From: Debaryomyces hansenii CBS767
Taxonomy: Eukaryota; Ascomycota; Pichiomycetes; Serinales; Debaryomycetaceae
Length of the DNA: 64,000 bases
NCBI RefSeq assembly: GCF_000006445.2
Contig: NC_006049.2
Span: forward strand, 496,001-560,000
Direction of reading: 5' to 3'
The notes under the pieces were generated by a model. The model saw only the letters and a program-made list of their open reading frames with translations. It did no database searches and was not told the DNA's origin. The translations under genes and the position numbers were made by a program. This document shows, in pieces, positions 30,285 through 40,700 of this stretch. Each line of letters opens with the position of its first letter. Position 1 is the stretch's first letter.

Positions 30285-32060
30285 TTGGAAATGTTCAGTA
30301 TATTGAATAAGCTAGGAATAATATGGCTTGCATTGGCCAATATTTCTAATTGTGACAATTCGAAGCTGGGTCACAAGTCAATACCAAAGTATAATGTTAA
30401 ATACTATCATGCCAATATACCTAAGGACTTCGCAAATAGATTTGTTGAATTGAATGACAAAATCGTAGAGAATGGATCATTTGAAATCTTAGGTATCGAT
30501 GGACAGCCATCCAAAAACCAATACCTCTGCTTTACACCAAACCCAAATACTGCAGTTAATGTAAGTATCGAAAGTGCTCAAAGGAATACCAGGTCGAAAG
30601 AAATAGAAAATGAACCAAAATCAGAGGCAGAAATAATACAAAGAGGTGTGGAGATGATCGAGAAATCGTTTTCTAGAAAGGATTGCGTATTTGCCTATGG
30701 GTCGAATGGAGGTTACTGGACGTTAGGGTATTGCTATGGAGATAAAGTTGTGCAATTTCATGAGAACCTTCAGCATTTTGTAGCAACAGGTAAGCACAAA
30801 CCTGAATATCCGGATTATATATATGTGCTCGGGAGATTTAAAGGGTCATCCAAGAAACCAACGAATTTAGACAATCAATCACCTTGGGCGAGCAACAATT
30901 TAGATTTATCGGAATTCACGATTCACGAGAGTTCGATTATATCTGATGCTACAGCAAAAAATGAACAGAGCAGGTTCCTTCAACATACGCTATACGATGG
31001 GGAAATTTGCGATTTGACTCGGAAACCCAGATCAATTGATATCATTTATAAATGTGATCCCAACCACAGAGGGAGAATAGAAATTCTAGATCAGCAAGAA
31101 ATTAAAACCTGTGTTTACCAAATGGTTATTGGTGTCCCAAAACTATGCTCATTGGACGAGTTCAGACCTAACAAAGTGGAAGATCAAATTATTGATATAG
31201 ATTGCAAATTAATAGATCAAACAAATAAAGTTAAGGCCGATAAGTTAAGCTACCAAGACTTTTTTTATTATACCGACGATATTCCAAGCGATAATAAGAT
31301 ATTTCCAATACCTCATTCATACAAAGTATCATTAAACAATTACAATTTGAGCCCATGCGGACACGGCTTTTACCTAGGTCAAAGTAAATTGCCAATTAAT
31401 TCGCCTAGTGTGTATTTCAATTTCCGTCATATTCTTGTTTTCAATGACCAATATCATTCAAGCAGTGACCTTCTAGAGAAACTAGGCAAGATGCTCAAAG
31501 TCTGCGTTGGAAATAAAATTTTATCTCCACATATAGAGAATAAGAGACAATCGTTACTTTCCTGGAATGACACATTCATTCTTTGGTTCGAGCTATACGA
31601 TTTCTACGGTTCGTTTATTTCATTAGTAAAGGTTTCCAGAGACGGTTCGAAAGAGGAATTAGAATTGAAGTTGCGATTGATAAACCCCGAAACAATGCTT
31701 GATCAAGATGGTGACTTAGTCAAGGTTCCTGAATTCGATGCCCCAAATAATGCTTGGAATTTCCAGAAGTTCTCAAAAGGAAAAGGTTCAGCTCTTGATA
31801 GTACGAATAATGACAAGAATAACAAAGCTACCGCTGAAAATGATAAACAATATCAAAGCACCAGCACAGATATCGTTACAGTTACAGTTACAGAGAGTCT
31901 AGAAACTACCTCTAGCGAGGATGGCACCGAGGAAGTGTCAAATGAAATGGTGATTTTAAAAAAATTGGCAGACAAGCTCGGAATGACAGATATTAATGAA
32001 TTGCATCAAGCCATAGAAGACCTTGATATTGAGCTTGAAGTACAGCATGATGAATTATGA
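30285..32060 (+). CDS. YOS9: ER lectin Yos9 of the Hrd1 degradation complex
   Basis: Yos9 reads trimmed mannose on misfolded glycoproteins in the ER lumen and hands them to Hrd1/Hrd3. The 591-aa protein starts with a signal peptide (about residues 3-23; Met3 at 30291 is an alternative start). The MRH lectin domain spans about 125-310, with CVFAYGSNGGYWTLGYCYGD, the YDGEICD segment and paired cysteines up to PKLCSLDEF. A Ser/Thr/Asn-rich region and a short acidic helix follow. The last four residues are HDEL, the ER retention signal, as in S. cerevisiae Yos9. USA1, another Hrd1-complex part, lies one gene downstream on the same strand. Confidence 0.92.
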   Translation: MEMFSILNKLGIIWLALANISNCDNSKLGHKSIPKYNVKYYHANIPKDFANRFVELNDKIVENGSFEILGIDGQPSKNQYLCFTPNPNTAVNVSIESAQRNTRSKEIENEPKSEAEIIQRGVEMIEKSFSRKDCVFAYGSNGGYWTLGYCYGDKVVQFHENLQHFVATGKHKPEYPDYIYVLGRFKGSSKKPTNLDNQSPWASNNLDLSEFTIHESSIISDATAKNEQSRFLQHTLYDGEICDLTRKPRSIDIIYKCDPNHRGRIEILDQQEIKTCVYQMVIGVPKLCSLDEFRPNKVEDQIIDIDCKLIDQTNKVKADKLSYQDFFYYTDDIPSDNKIFPIPHSYKVSLNNYNLSPCGHGFYLGQSKLPINSPSVYFNFRHILVFNDQYHSSSDLLEKLGKMLKVCVGNKILSPHIENKRQSLLSWNDTFILWFELYDFYGSFISLVKVSRDGSKEELELKLRLINPETMLDQDGDLVKVPEFDAPNNAWNFQKFSKGKGSALDSTNNDKNNKATAENDKQYQSTSTDIVTVTVTESLETTSSEDGTEEVSNEMVILKKLADKLGMTDINELHQAIEDLDIELEVQHDEL

Positions 32061-32279
32061 ATGTATCTATATATACTTGATATACTATACTCCAAATTAC
32101 GCTTAAATAGAAATAATATATGTAAAGTACGCGTAAATTCAATACTGAGGTGAAAAATTAAAAAAAGTGAAATAGTGGTGTTATCAAACCTTACACCAAC
32201 TATCTGCTTCCTTAAACACTGAAATAGGCATATAATTGTTAAATCTTTGAAATATTGTAAGTATTCATTGAATTTTCAA

Positions 32280-33554
32280 ATGGCATATTTGAGCAATATA
32301 TCCCAAGCGGTCTTGATAAAACCTACGAGGTTTATTCAAACCAGAAATATATCTTTTCTCAAGAAATTGTTGCTGTTGGATGGTGGTAAAACGGATGTAT
32401 CAGAGACTCCGGTTTATAATTGGGATGAATCACCATATGAGGATATTCGTACCCGTGCAGCATTCATAAGAACGAGAGCATTATGTCCTGTAACAAAGAA
32501 ATCAGTGAATTTTGTTTGCCCGTACTCGGGAATCCCAACGCATTATTCAGAGGAAGCATGGAAAGCTGATGAAGAATATCATTCGAAAAAGAAATACGAG
32601 TTATTGAGAAAAGTCAATCTTTATGAACACGATTTAAGATCAGGACGTAAGTTTGATGAGTTTGTATTCCCTGGTGAGCAAGAGCGAGAGTTTACTATGA
32701 ATATGTCATCGTGGGATTCTTTTTTCTATACCAGAGACTTCAACCCAATGAATACCGAATTCAATTTAGCTGCAGCTTCTAAGGTATTGACGTACCCTAT
32801 TACGATCGGCTCTGTATTGCACAAACTTGCGCCATATAGTATGCAACCAAAAGGGACTATAACATTAGAAGGATTGAGATCTCTTTCGGCATTACATTAC
32901 ACTTTATACCCACCATATTCCAAGACTACAGAAACAGCCGTTAGCTTTAAGGAAAGACCAATGAGGATATTCATTCTTGGGGCCAAGATGGAAGCTATGC
33001 TTCCAGGCTATGTTTGGAAACAATTTGGTTACTTATTCCCTGAAACGAAGTTTGAAATACATTTTATTGGTCCTGAGTGCTACTTTGATCCACAAACAAA
33101 GAGCTTTACATCTACCGAAGAACCTCACGGACGTGCTTTAGTTAACAGATATGACGAACAAATAACCTTGCATTATCACACATTATATTTCCATGAATTA
33201 TATGATTTCGGTGATTTATTCCCATTTGATCCATACTTGGATGTGTTTTTCTTATTCCACCCTGGTTTTAGAACAGCGAATGAAATCCATTGGGATAAGT
33301 CTTTGAAGGGTTTATTGGAATCAAAATGTGCCGTGTATGTCACTGGTTATCATGCTGAAGATGCGGCAAGAGAAAGTGAATGGTTAAGCTCTCATAAATT
33401 AGCTGATGAGATGGACATTTTAATGAATCTGACGGAAAACGTCTTTGGATCTACTAAACTTGATTTAGTTGACTCGAATCCAACTGAGACTTTCCAAGCA
33501 AATAAAGAAATGTTCGCATTTAGAGGTAAGAGATATCATGCTATTAAGAAGTAA
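32280..33554 (+). CDS. MSS51: Mitochondrial COX1 translational activator Mss51
   Basis: Mss51 activates translation of COX1 mRNA and holds new Cox1 at the inner membrane, coupling synthesis to assembly. The open frame starts at 32247 (435 aa). I prefer Met12 at 32280 (424 aa), because it begins a typical presequence (MAYLSNISQAV, then KPTRFIQTRN). The two Cys-Pro motifs, RALCPVTKK and FVCPYSGIPTH, are the heme-regulatory CPX pair known in Mss51. Further conserved blocks are KVNLYEHDLRSGR, SWDSFFYTRDF, LTYPITIGSVLHKLAPYS, KGTITLEGLRSL and NVFGSTK, and the end FRGKRYHAIKK. The match to S. cerevisiae is end to end. Confidence 0.95.
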   Translation: MAYLSNISQAVLIKPTRFIQTRNISFLKKLLLLDGGKTDVSETPVYNWDESPYEDIRTRAAFIRTRALCPVTKKSVNFVCPYSGIPTHYSEEAWKADEEYHSKKKYELLRKVNLYEHDLRSGRKFDEFVFPGEQEREFTMNMSSWDSFFYTRDFNPMNTEFNLAAASKVLTYPITIGSVLHKLAPYSMQPKGTITLEGLRSLSALHYTLYPPYSKTTETAVSFKERPMRIFILGAKMEAMLPGYVWKQFGYLFPETKFEIHFIGPECYFDPQTKSFTSTEEPHGRALVNRYDEQITLHYHTLYFHELYDFGDLFPFDPYLDVFFLFHPGFRTANEIHWDKSLKGLLESKCAVYVTGYHAEDAARESEWLSSHKLADEMDILMNLTENVFGSTKLDLVDSNPTETFQANKEMFAFRGKRYHAIKK

Positions 33555-33732
33555 GCAATAGCTTGAATCGTTGGGTTCTATATATATTAACTCCTAAATA
33601 CTTGTACATAATAAGAAGTAAAAAGTATATGCTGAATTTACTTACGTAATCGGATACTATAAGAAAGACCGCCACATATCTAATCCGAAGATCAAGATAG
33701 TGATTATAGGTGAAGGACTCTGTATTATCGTC

Positions 33733-36129
33733 ATGGATATTCCATTTTCAATATATTTAGATGTTGAACAGATTAACGCAGTTAGCGAGACCGATAAGTT
33801 AACAATTTCGACTTATCCTGTTAATATTACGTTGGACCATACAATTGGAGATATCAAACAACTGATATGGAAGAATTCACAAGATTATTCCTTAAGGCCC
33901 ATATTTTTGACTATACAATATAATGAAAGAGTAGTGAAAGATCATGAACGGTTATGCGATGTGTTGCAAATGCCTGAAGCACCAGATGCTCCAATTCTTC
34001 ATGCATTTAGGCTAATAATTGATTATAGACTTTTCAATTCTCCGAGTATACCAAGACGAGATCCAGTAGAAGAATTGTTTGATATAATTATTGATTTTGA
34101 AGAGTTGGAAGGAAGGGATCATGATTTCAAGATAAGAGAAACATTGGATTGTACCATTGGAGTTTTGAAGGATTATATTGTAGAGGAGAAGGCAAAACGC
34201 GGATCAACCTTCAATAAGGAATCTTTCAAATTGATTTCAAAATCTAACAATTTGGTGTGCTCAGACAATGAACTGCGTTTGGGTAGGGTTCTACAATTAG
34301 ACGTCACACCATTAAAACCTATGTTATTTAAAGTTCAAGCTAATAATATATCAAATGGTGCGGTCAGCGGCCGTAGCAGGAGATTTCATATCAAAATAGA
34401 TTCCGTAATTTCTGCATTAGGTGAAGGTAATAACCTCTTTGAAGTAAACTTCCGAACAACTATGCATGAGTTCAAGCAACAGATAATAGAGAGGATGGAT
34501 TATCAGTCCGTTAGAAGAACTTTTTTTGATCAAGTTAAATTGTATTATGCTGCTCAGCTAATTGGAAATACAACAGAAATAAATGAAAGTCCACTCTACG
34601 ACGTATTATTGTTAAACGATGAGGTCTTGAGCCATAGTAATGGAATAATTGCTATGAATCTTGAGGTCACAGATAGTTTGAGTGGGAATGGTGGAGTTTT
34701 GAGCCGAGACTTTTGGCAAGATTTACGTTCTCACAATAGATTTGAGTTTTCACCAAACGGGACTAATTATTTAAGAAACTTCGCTGAAAACGACAATAAT
34801 TCCCGTAATATCTCCCCCATCGAACCAACAAGAATTATTTTAGAAGGAGGAGTAGAATGGAATTTAACTGGTGAAACTTTTGAAGTCATTCAACAAAATG
34901 TGAGGGACCAGAATGTCCATAATCAACCTCGAAGAAGAGTTTTGGTAAATCAAACGAACCTTGCTTCTGTTGATTACGAGTTTGCGTTACAGGTTCCTGG
35001 TGAAAACATAGAAAGGAAGGTTATTTTAAACACATCGCAGTGTATTATTGTTGACAACGGTTCACACCAACCTTATGTATTGTTGAACCCCGCGGGTGCC
35101 GCAATGCTTAATTCTGTCTTTAGGCTGACAAATAATGAGACGTTAATACAGAAGGTTAACGTACTCATGCACGATGATCATCAAAATACTTTGGGAAACG
35201 GGAATCCAGACCCACAAGTAAATAATATTGCAAATGAAAATGATAACAATAGAATTCCTTTAGCAGATAACCAAGGTGGTACAATAATCAACATTGCCAT
35301 TGACTTGATGAGAAATAATTTAAGAAGATGGGTCAGCACCATAATGAGAACCCTTTTTCTCATATATATCTTGGGAATTAATGCCCTTTTCATGGCTTTC
35401 TGGAAGGAACTATTGGCTTATGGAATAGTATTTGGAACTTTTTACATACTGGTTTTTGCTGGAAATGATATTGCCAATTGGATAGAGGAAAAGTTTCATT
35501 TGAATGCTAGTGACAACAGACGGAGAAGAATTGATGAAATATTACTTTTAAAGTTAACCAGGGTCTTACATTTTACAGATACAGTTACCACCAATATATT
35601 TTCAATTCTTAGAAATGAATTAATTCGTACGGCTATCGACAGAACTAGACCATACGAATATGTGTTTCACAATGAATTTGGGCAAGAAAGCTTATGGCAC
35701 GATATTGTTGAAACGTTTAGCAATTTGTGGAAAGACAGTCTCTTAATGCTATTGTTGCTGTTCCCGTCTTTTTCAAGCAAAATATACGAGGAGCTAGAAA
35801 AATGGAGATCGAGCGAAATAGACGATTTAGCCCTTAAGGTCAGAATACTACGCGAGTTAACGGTGGATGCCATAGATAACCGAGCACAAGGCTCAAATAA
35901 CCCAAAGTTTACCGAGGACTTTATACATCAGTATACGGGCTACGTATACAATGATTTGATACAAGATTCATCTGAATCGTACACATCGACTGAGGACCGC
36001 TACCAATCTTTACTCGAGTACTATATAAAATTGCATTACCTTCATACCGACATAGACAGATTACTCGCGAATCATGGACCGGATCCAGCAACCGCAGTTG
36101 ATCCCACACATTTGCAAACTGATGAATAA
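33733..36129 (+). CDS. USA1: ERAD scaffold Usa1 (HERP-like)
   Basis: Usa1 oligomerises the Hrd1 ubiquitin ligase and recruits Der1 for degradation of ER lumenal proteins. The open frame starts at 33700 (809 aa). Met12 at 33733 (798 aa) is the likelier start, since it directly precedes the ubiquitin-like fold (IPFSIYLDVEQ, then TLDHTIGDIKQLIW). Two more ubiquitin-like-looking segments follow before residue 330. Two closely spaced membrane helices lie at about 540-558 and 560-578 (LFLIYILGINALFMAF and YGIVFGTFYILVFAG), after which a charged cytosolic tail continues. This layout and the length (838 aa in S. cerevisiae) fit Usa1. Sequence identity is low, as is normal for the family. Confidence 0.8.
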   Translation: MDIPFSIYLDVEQINAVSETDKLTISTYPVNITLDHTIGDIKQLIWKNSQDYSLRPIFLTIQYNERVVKDHERLCDVLQMPEAPDAPILHAFRLIIDYRLFNSPSIPRRDPVEELFDIIIDFEELEGRDHDFKIRETLDCTIGVLKDYIVEEKAKRGSTFNKESFKLISKSNNLVCSDNELRLGRVLQLDVTPLKPMLFKVQANNISNGAVSGRSRRFHIKIDSVISALGEGNNLFEVNFRTTMHEFKQQIIERMDYQSVRRTFFDQVKLYYAAQLIGNTTEINESPLYDVLLLNDEVLSHSNGIIAMNLEVTDSLSGNGGVLSRDFWQDLRSHNRFEFSPNGTNYLRNFAENDNNSRNISPIEPTRIILEGGVEWNLTGETFEVIQQNVRDQNVHNQPRRRVLVNQTNLASVDYEFALQVPGENIERKVILNTSQCIIVDNGSHQPYVLLNPAGAAMLNSVFRLTNNETLIQKVNVLMHDDHQNTLGNGNPDPQVNNIANENDNNRIPLADNQGGTIINIAIDLMRNNLRRWVSTIMRTLFLIYILGINALFMAFWKELLAYGIVFGTFYILVFAGNDIANWIEEKFHLNASDNRRRRIDEILLLKLTRVLHFTDTVTTNIFSILRNELIRTAIDRTRPYEYVFHNEFGQESLWHDIVETFSNLWKDSLLMLLLLFPSFSSKIYEELEKWRSSEIDDLALKVRILRELTVDAIDNRAQGSNNPKFTEDFIHQYTGYVYNDLIQDSSESYTSTEDRYQSLLEYYIKLHYLHTDIDRLLANHGPDPATAVDPTHLQTDE

Positions 36130-36342
36130 AACGCCTCGGGTAATAGACGATATCAGGAAAGACTGATATGTGTAAATTCATAAAATATATTCATGTGAAA
36201 TATGTGTATATAGTAAACTTTAATAACATTACAATTTATTATAGATCGCCTCAAAAATCGCCATACTATCTTGTTGCAACCTAAAATCATAAAGCGGGCA
36301 TATTGAGCCAAAAGAGAAAGTTTACTTCCTCTTTGGACCTTA

Positions 36343-36511
36343 AAGCCAGCCCCGATAGCCACAATAGCCATCATTATCGTTCTGGTCGATTGCAACTATC
36401 GTGGCTGGCTTAAAATATTTAATTCACGGTGATCGCGAATTGTTTTATTCTTTCGTAATATTTTCAGCCTCGAGCCTAAAAGGGTAAGTCAGCTAACGTT
36501 TTAAGCCAGCA
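36343..36511. promoter_or_regulatory. CCAGC elements (Ace2/Swi5 type) upstream of the cell-wall gene
   Basis: AAGCCAGCC (36343-36351) and its inverted copy GGCTGGCTT (36403-36411) could form a hairpin. A third copy, AGCCAGCA (36504-36511), fits the Ace2/Swi5 consensus RRCCAGCR fully. A TATAAATA box follows at 36648-36655, about 95 bp before the ATG at 36750. The gap 36130-36749 contains no other gene that I can see. Confidence 0.5.
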
Positions 36512-36749
36512 GTCGAGTAAATTATGCCAACCGAACTGCAATTGCAGAAGAAATTGCAATTAAAAATTTGCAAGCGTAATACTCGATTGGTACCATGGTA
36601 CTGGTCAATGCTGATTTAGTCGTAAGCAAGCATAGATGAAAATAACATATAAATAGGCCCAGAGGTCACTGTAGATCAGACTAATTTTTTTAATCATTCT
36701 AAACAGTTTCCAACTACTAGTCTTTCGCTAAATAATACATATACTTACA

Positions 36750-37052
36750 ATGCAATTCTCCACCGTCGCCTTATTCGCTGTTGCCGCTGCTTTCGTCAGC
36801 GCTGATGTTGTCACTGAAGTTGACACCCAATCTACTTTAGTCACCATCACTGACTGTGACTCCACCATCACTGACTGTCCAGCTAGACAAACTGAAGCTC
36901 CAGTTTCTTCTGCTCCAGCTGTCAACTCCACCTCTGCCCCAGCTAACACTACTGCTGCTGGTGTTTCTACTTACGAAGGTGCTGCTGTTGCCAACGGTCA
37001 ATATGCTGCTGGTTTCGCTGCTTTAGCTGCCGGTGCTTTATTAGCTTTATAA
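36750..37052 (+). CDS. Small GPI-anchored cell-wall mannoprotein, CCW12-like
   Basis: This is a short, abundant type of wall protein that stabilises the mannoprotein layer. The 100-aa precursor has a signal peptide (MQFSTVALFAVAAAFVSA) almost identical in its first residues to S. cerevisiae Ccw12. A Thr/Ser-rich core carries TLVTITDCDS and two NST/NTT glycosylation sites. A STYEGAAVANG linker probably holds the omega site, and the end is a hydrophobic GPI signal (FAALAAGALLAL). Candida relatives are the PGA59/PGA62/RBR1 group. Codon use is extremely biased, which predicts high expression. Only two cysteines remain, fewer than in Ccw12. Confidence 0.85.
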   Translation: MQFSTVALFAVAAAFVSADVVTEVDTQSTLVTITDCDSTITDCPARQTEAPVSSAPAVNSTSAPANTTAAGVSTYEGAAVANGQYAAGFAALAAGALLAL

Positions 37053-37239
37053 GCATGCTAAATTTATAATACAATAAACTGGGTTTATTTATGTAATTAG
37101 TGTATAATAGAAGTTAATTAATATAAAGATATTGATATTTTTACTTGAGATACTGTAAGTGCGCAATTAACCAGTATTTATTTTAGCCAGCAGCCAGCAG
37201 GATTTAATAAAGTTTTGTTCTTATTAGGATTGAATTATA

Positions 37240-37686
37240 ATGAAAATAACAGATGAGAGTAAAGTGTTTTATCATTCGGTCTATGCTCTAATTGGAAAGA
37301 TTCCGTATGGTAAAGTCACAAGTTATGGTATGTAGATTCTAATTTTCTTAGCTGTTAAAGATCAACTAACTTTTGATTGTAAAGGTCACATAGCTTATTT
37401 GTTGAATAGACCGCAAAACTCGCGCCTCGTGGGATCATCTCTTAAGCATTTGAAGTTCATTGCGGAATCATTAAACAGAGAAGCCAATCCAGAGGATATT
37501 ATAGAACCTGAGAGTGTTCCTTGGTGGAGGGTTATACTGAGTGCTGGTAAAATATCACCTCGAGGTAATTCTGACAATGAAAGCAGACAGGCCAGATTTT
37601 TAAGAGAGGAAGGGGTGGAAGTACTGAATGCATACCGTATTGACCTAGAGAAATATGGCTGGTTTCCGGATGAAGTTGATTTTTAA
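37240..37686 (+). CDS. Alkyltransferase-like (ATL) DNA-lesion-binding protein, two exons
   Basis: ATL proteins bind O6-alkylguanine without removing the alkyl group and channel the lesion to nucleotide-excision repair. Exon 1 (37240-37327) and exon 2 (37385-37686) encode 129 aa. The fold markers are KIPYGKVTSYGHIA, SRLVGSSLKHL (with the Arg that flips the base) and the active-site loop VPWWRVI. In true methyltransferases this loop reads PCHRV; here the acceptor Cys is Trp, as in S. pombe Atl1 (PWHRV), and the following His is also Trp. It therefore cannot be a methyltransferase. The tail EEGVEVLNAY also aligns with Atl1. The second CTG codon region (37537-37539) falls directly after RVI. Confidence 0.88.
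37328..37384 (+). other. Intron of the ATL gene
   Basis: This short 57-nt intron has a GTATGT donor, an ACTAAC branch sequence (37365-37370) and an AAAG acceptor ending at 37384. It splits a Gly codon in the SYG motif, and its removal joins two halves of one conserved domain. Confidence 0.88.
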
Positions 37687-37746
37687 AATTAAAATGTATA
37701 ATGGTTTTTGTACAAGACTATTTAAATATGTATATTATAATATCGT

Positions 37747-40700
37747 TCACTCTTTAGTGGCATTTTTATGTTTAGTTTGGGTTTTATTGTTTGGTGTATA
37801 CGCCGAGTCACTATTGCTTGTCGACGACCGCTTAGGTTTAGTATTTCGACTTTTTTTAGTCTTATTTGTTCCACTATTATGCTTTGTAGATGAGCCAGAT
37901 TCGACCCGTCCATTTATTTCCATTTGCAACATTTGGCGTTGAATTCGAAGTGCTTCTTCTTCCCACCATTTAGCAAATTGTTGCTCCTGTTGTATTTCCT
38001 GCAAGGTTTTTCTCTCAGTTTCTTTAATCTTGGCTTCCTCTATTTTTAAAGATTCGTGAATCATTATTTCAGTCAACGAAGGTGTAGAATATACCTTATT
38101 GACGGGCTTATTGACATTGAGTGCCATTGAAGAATATGCCGATGATTTTATTTGATTTGTGCCCTGCTTTGCTTGACTATCAGCGTTTCCCAACTTTGGT
38201 AGGTCAGATTTTCGCAACTCCCCCGTACCACTGGAATTATTGGCACCGTTCCTTACAATACCCTTTATTTGGGAATTTTTTCTCTTCGTATTATCCTCAT
38301 GCTTTGAGGAGCGACTCAGACTACCTCGAGTTGGTAAGCCTATACCATCTGAATTATTAGCAGTCGCGCCGATAGAATCTTTTTTTGACCAAGGGTTTAA
38401 TATTTTGGATACTTCTTCATTACTGTTATTATCTGGAGTGATTTGAGACGCCATTTTCTTCCTTTCTTTTTGAGATAATCGAACTGATGGTCCAAACTTA
38501 AGTTTGCTGTTCTTCTTCAGCGATAAGCTCTGTTGCTCTTTAGTCTGAAGTTCGAGACCCTTACCTAGAACAGGTTGCTTGTCAATCAATGTTCCGGCGT
38601 TAGATTTAGTAGCCCAGTTGGAATGAGGACTCAATCGAGGATTACATTGTGTTTCCTTAGTCACCATGAGAGGTTTGGTAGGAGCAGAGCCTGGCAAAGA
38701 TGTTTTTCTTGTAGGCTGAATATTTGGTACATCAACAATTGACGAACTTCTACTTGGGGATTGTGATGGCGGCGGCGTAGGTGAAGTAGAATTTAAAACA
38801 GATGCTGGTCGAATATTATCAGATTTTGAATTCTGTCTTCGCTTATTTACTACCTCGAATCCATCTTCTGAATCATCTAGAGCTTCTTCATTTTCATTAT
38901 TTTTTGTTGCAGCAATTTTTCTAAAATCTACAAGATTGGCTTGAATGTTCGAAATAGTAGAATTTTTTCTTGATGCGACTGAATGAGATCTCCCGTCCTT
39001 TTTCTTCTTAGATGATTCCTGGGTCGGTTTTCGCTGATTATATTTAATATCAATCACTGGATCAAAACCTTCAAACCCTCTTTTGTCTGATATAAACACT
39101 TCATTGTGCTCTTTTATATTATTCAAGAAATCAAATATCAACGAATTTGACTGCAATTCCATCCAATTTTTAAGTGAATTCTCACTCACCTTTTCACAAT
39201 TTTCAGCGAAGTCGATCAGTTTGCAATATTGGAAAAATTGGGCTTGTCTTTCTAGCTCTTTAAGCAAGTCATCCGGTATTTCTCTAAAACTTGGATCAAA
39301 TAAAATTGCATCCAAATTATTATAAATAAACCAACAACAATTCATGAATAACTTTGTAGCACCTAAATAATGAGCATGCATTAAGAGAATCAACACATTC
39401 TCCAAAGATATAAAATCTTTAATACCTAGCTGGCATAGGTTTTTTAATTGCAATAGTAGTAATTCATCTGAAATCTCAATTAGCTCTAATAAACAATTAA
39501 TAAATTCGTCAATATCCGGATTATCACTAGTTTTTTCGTTCAAACAATCAAACAATTCTAAATCATTATAGCCGTATAAATGGCGCAATATTAATTCAAA
39601 TTGAAAAACGGATACGTCGCCTAAAGTTAGAACTTTGAGACCTTCAGTGTCTTCCTGATTATCCCATCGTTCTGACAAAACAGTTTCAAAAAATGCAGAA
39701 CTTGCAATTAAGATGTATGAGTGGCAAGTTATATCCCCATCTTTAAGTCTTATAATTACATCCCCGTTCTGTTTATCGTTAATTAAAGCTTGAACCTTTT
39801 TTAAGTATACCTCATCCTTAGTAAGTTTACCTAATAGATCTGTCACTAAGAAAAGTTTCGATAATTTATCAAAATCCTGTCTTATCTCCTTTATATCACT
39901 CGGACAATTTAGCCCCCCTGGAAAATCATCCCATATACTTAATACCCTATTAGAATATATAAAATGGGTGATAATCAAGACCGATTTAATATTTATATTA
40001 TTTGTGAAAACCAACTCATTCTCATCTGGGCTGTATCTACCTTCTACTCCACCTTCTATGAAATACTCACCTGCATTTGTTGGATTAAATATTTTAGCGC
40101 AGAATGGTGACCTCTTGATGAATATTTCTTTGTGAATTTTAATCGATATATCAGGAAATTTTGCAAACTTTATTGAGCAATTATACCTTTTGTTAGACTC
40201 TGAATTCCCCGCCAATTTATATGATAAATAAAGGATGTCCGATTTCAACAAATTCATAAGGATTTCATCTTCAGCACGAGATGTATGCAGATAAGTGTTC
40301 CTGAGTTTGATTCTTTTATTCTTCTGGAAATCATATCTGCTAATGTACCTATTGTATAGTATATCGTATGTCAAATTTTTACTGTATTCATTATCTTCCA
40401 TTGTATGCATTTCATCTAACTCTTCTTCATCTTCTTGTTGATGACTAGGGAAAATTGAATGATATGAATTATTTACATTGGCCTTTGTTCTCTGGGAATA
40501 TAAGTAGTCTGAAATATAAGAACTATGCTTATGGCCAGAGTTTAAAAGCTGCTTCTGCTTCCTAGCAAAATCTATGTCAGATAGACAACTAAGGTACTCC
40601 ATATCTTTTAAGAAGTCATTACTTTGTAATTCAAAGGGTATTAAATCAATGTCATCTCTAATAAATCCGAAAGATAAAAAATTATCATCACAAGACACCT

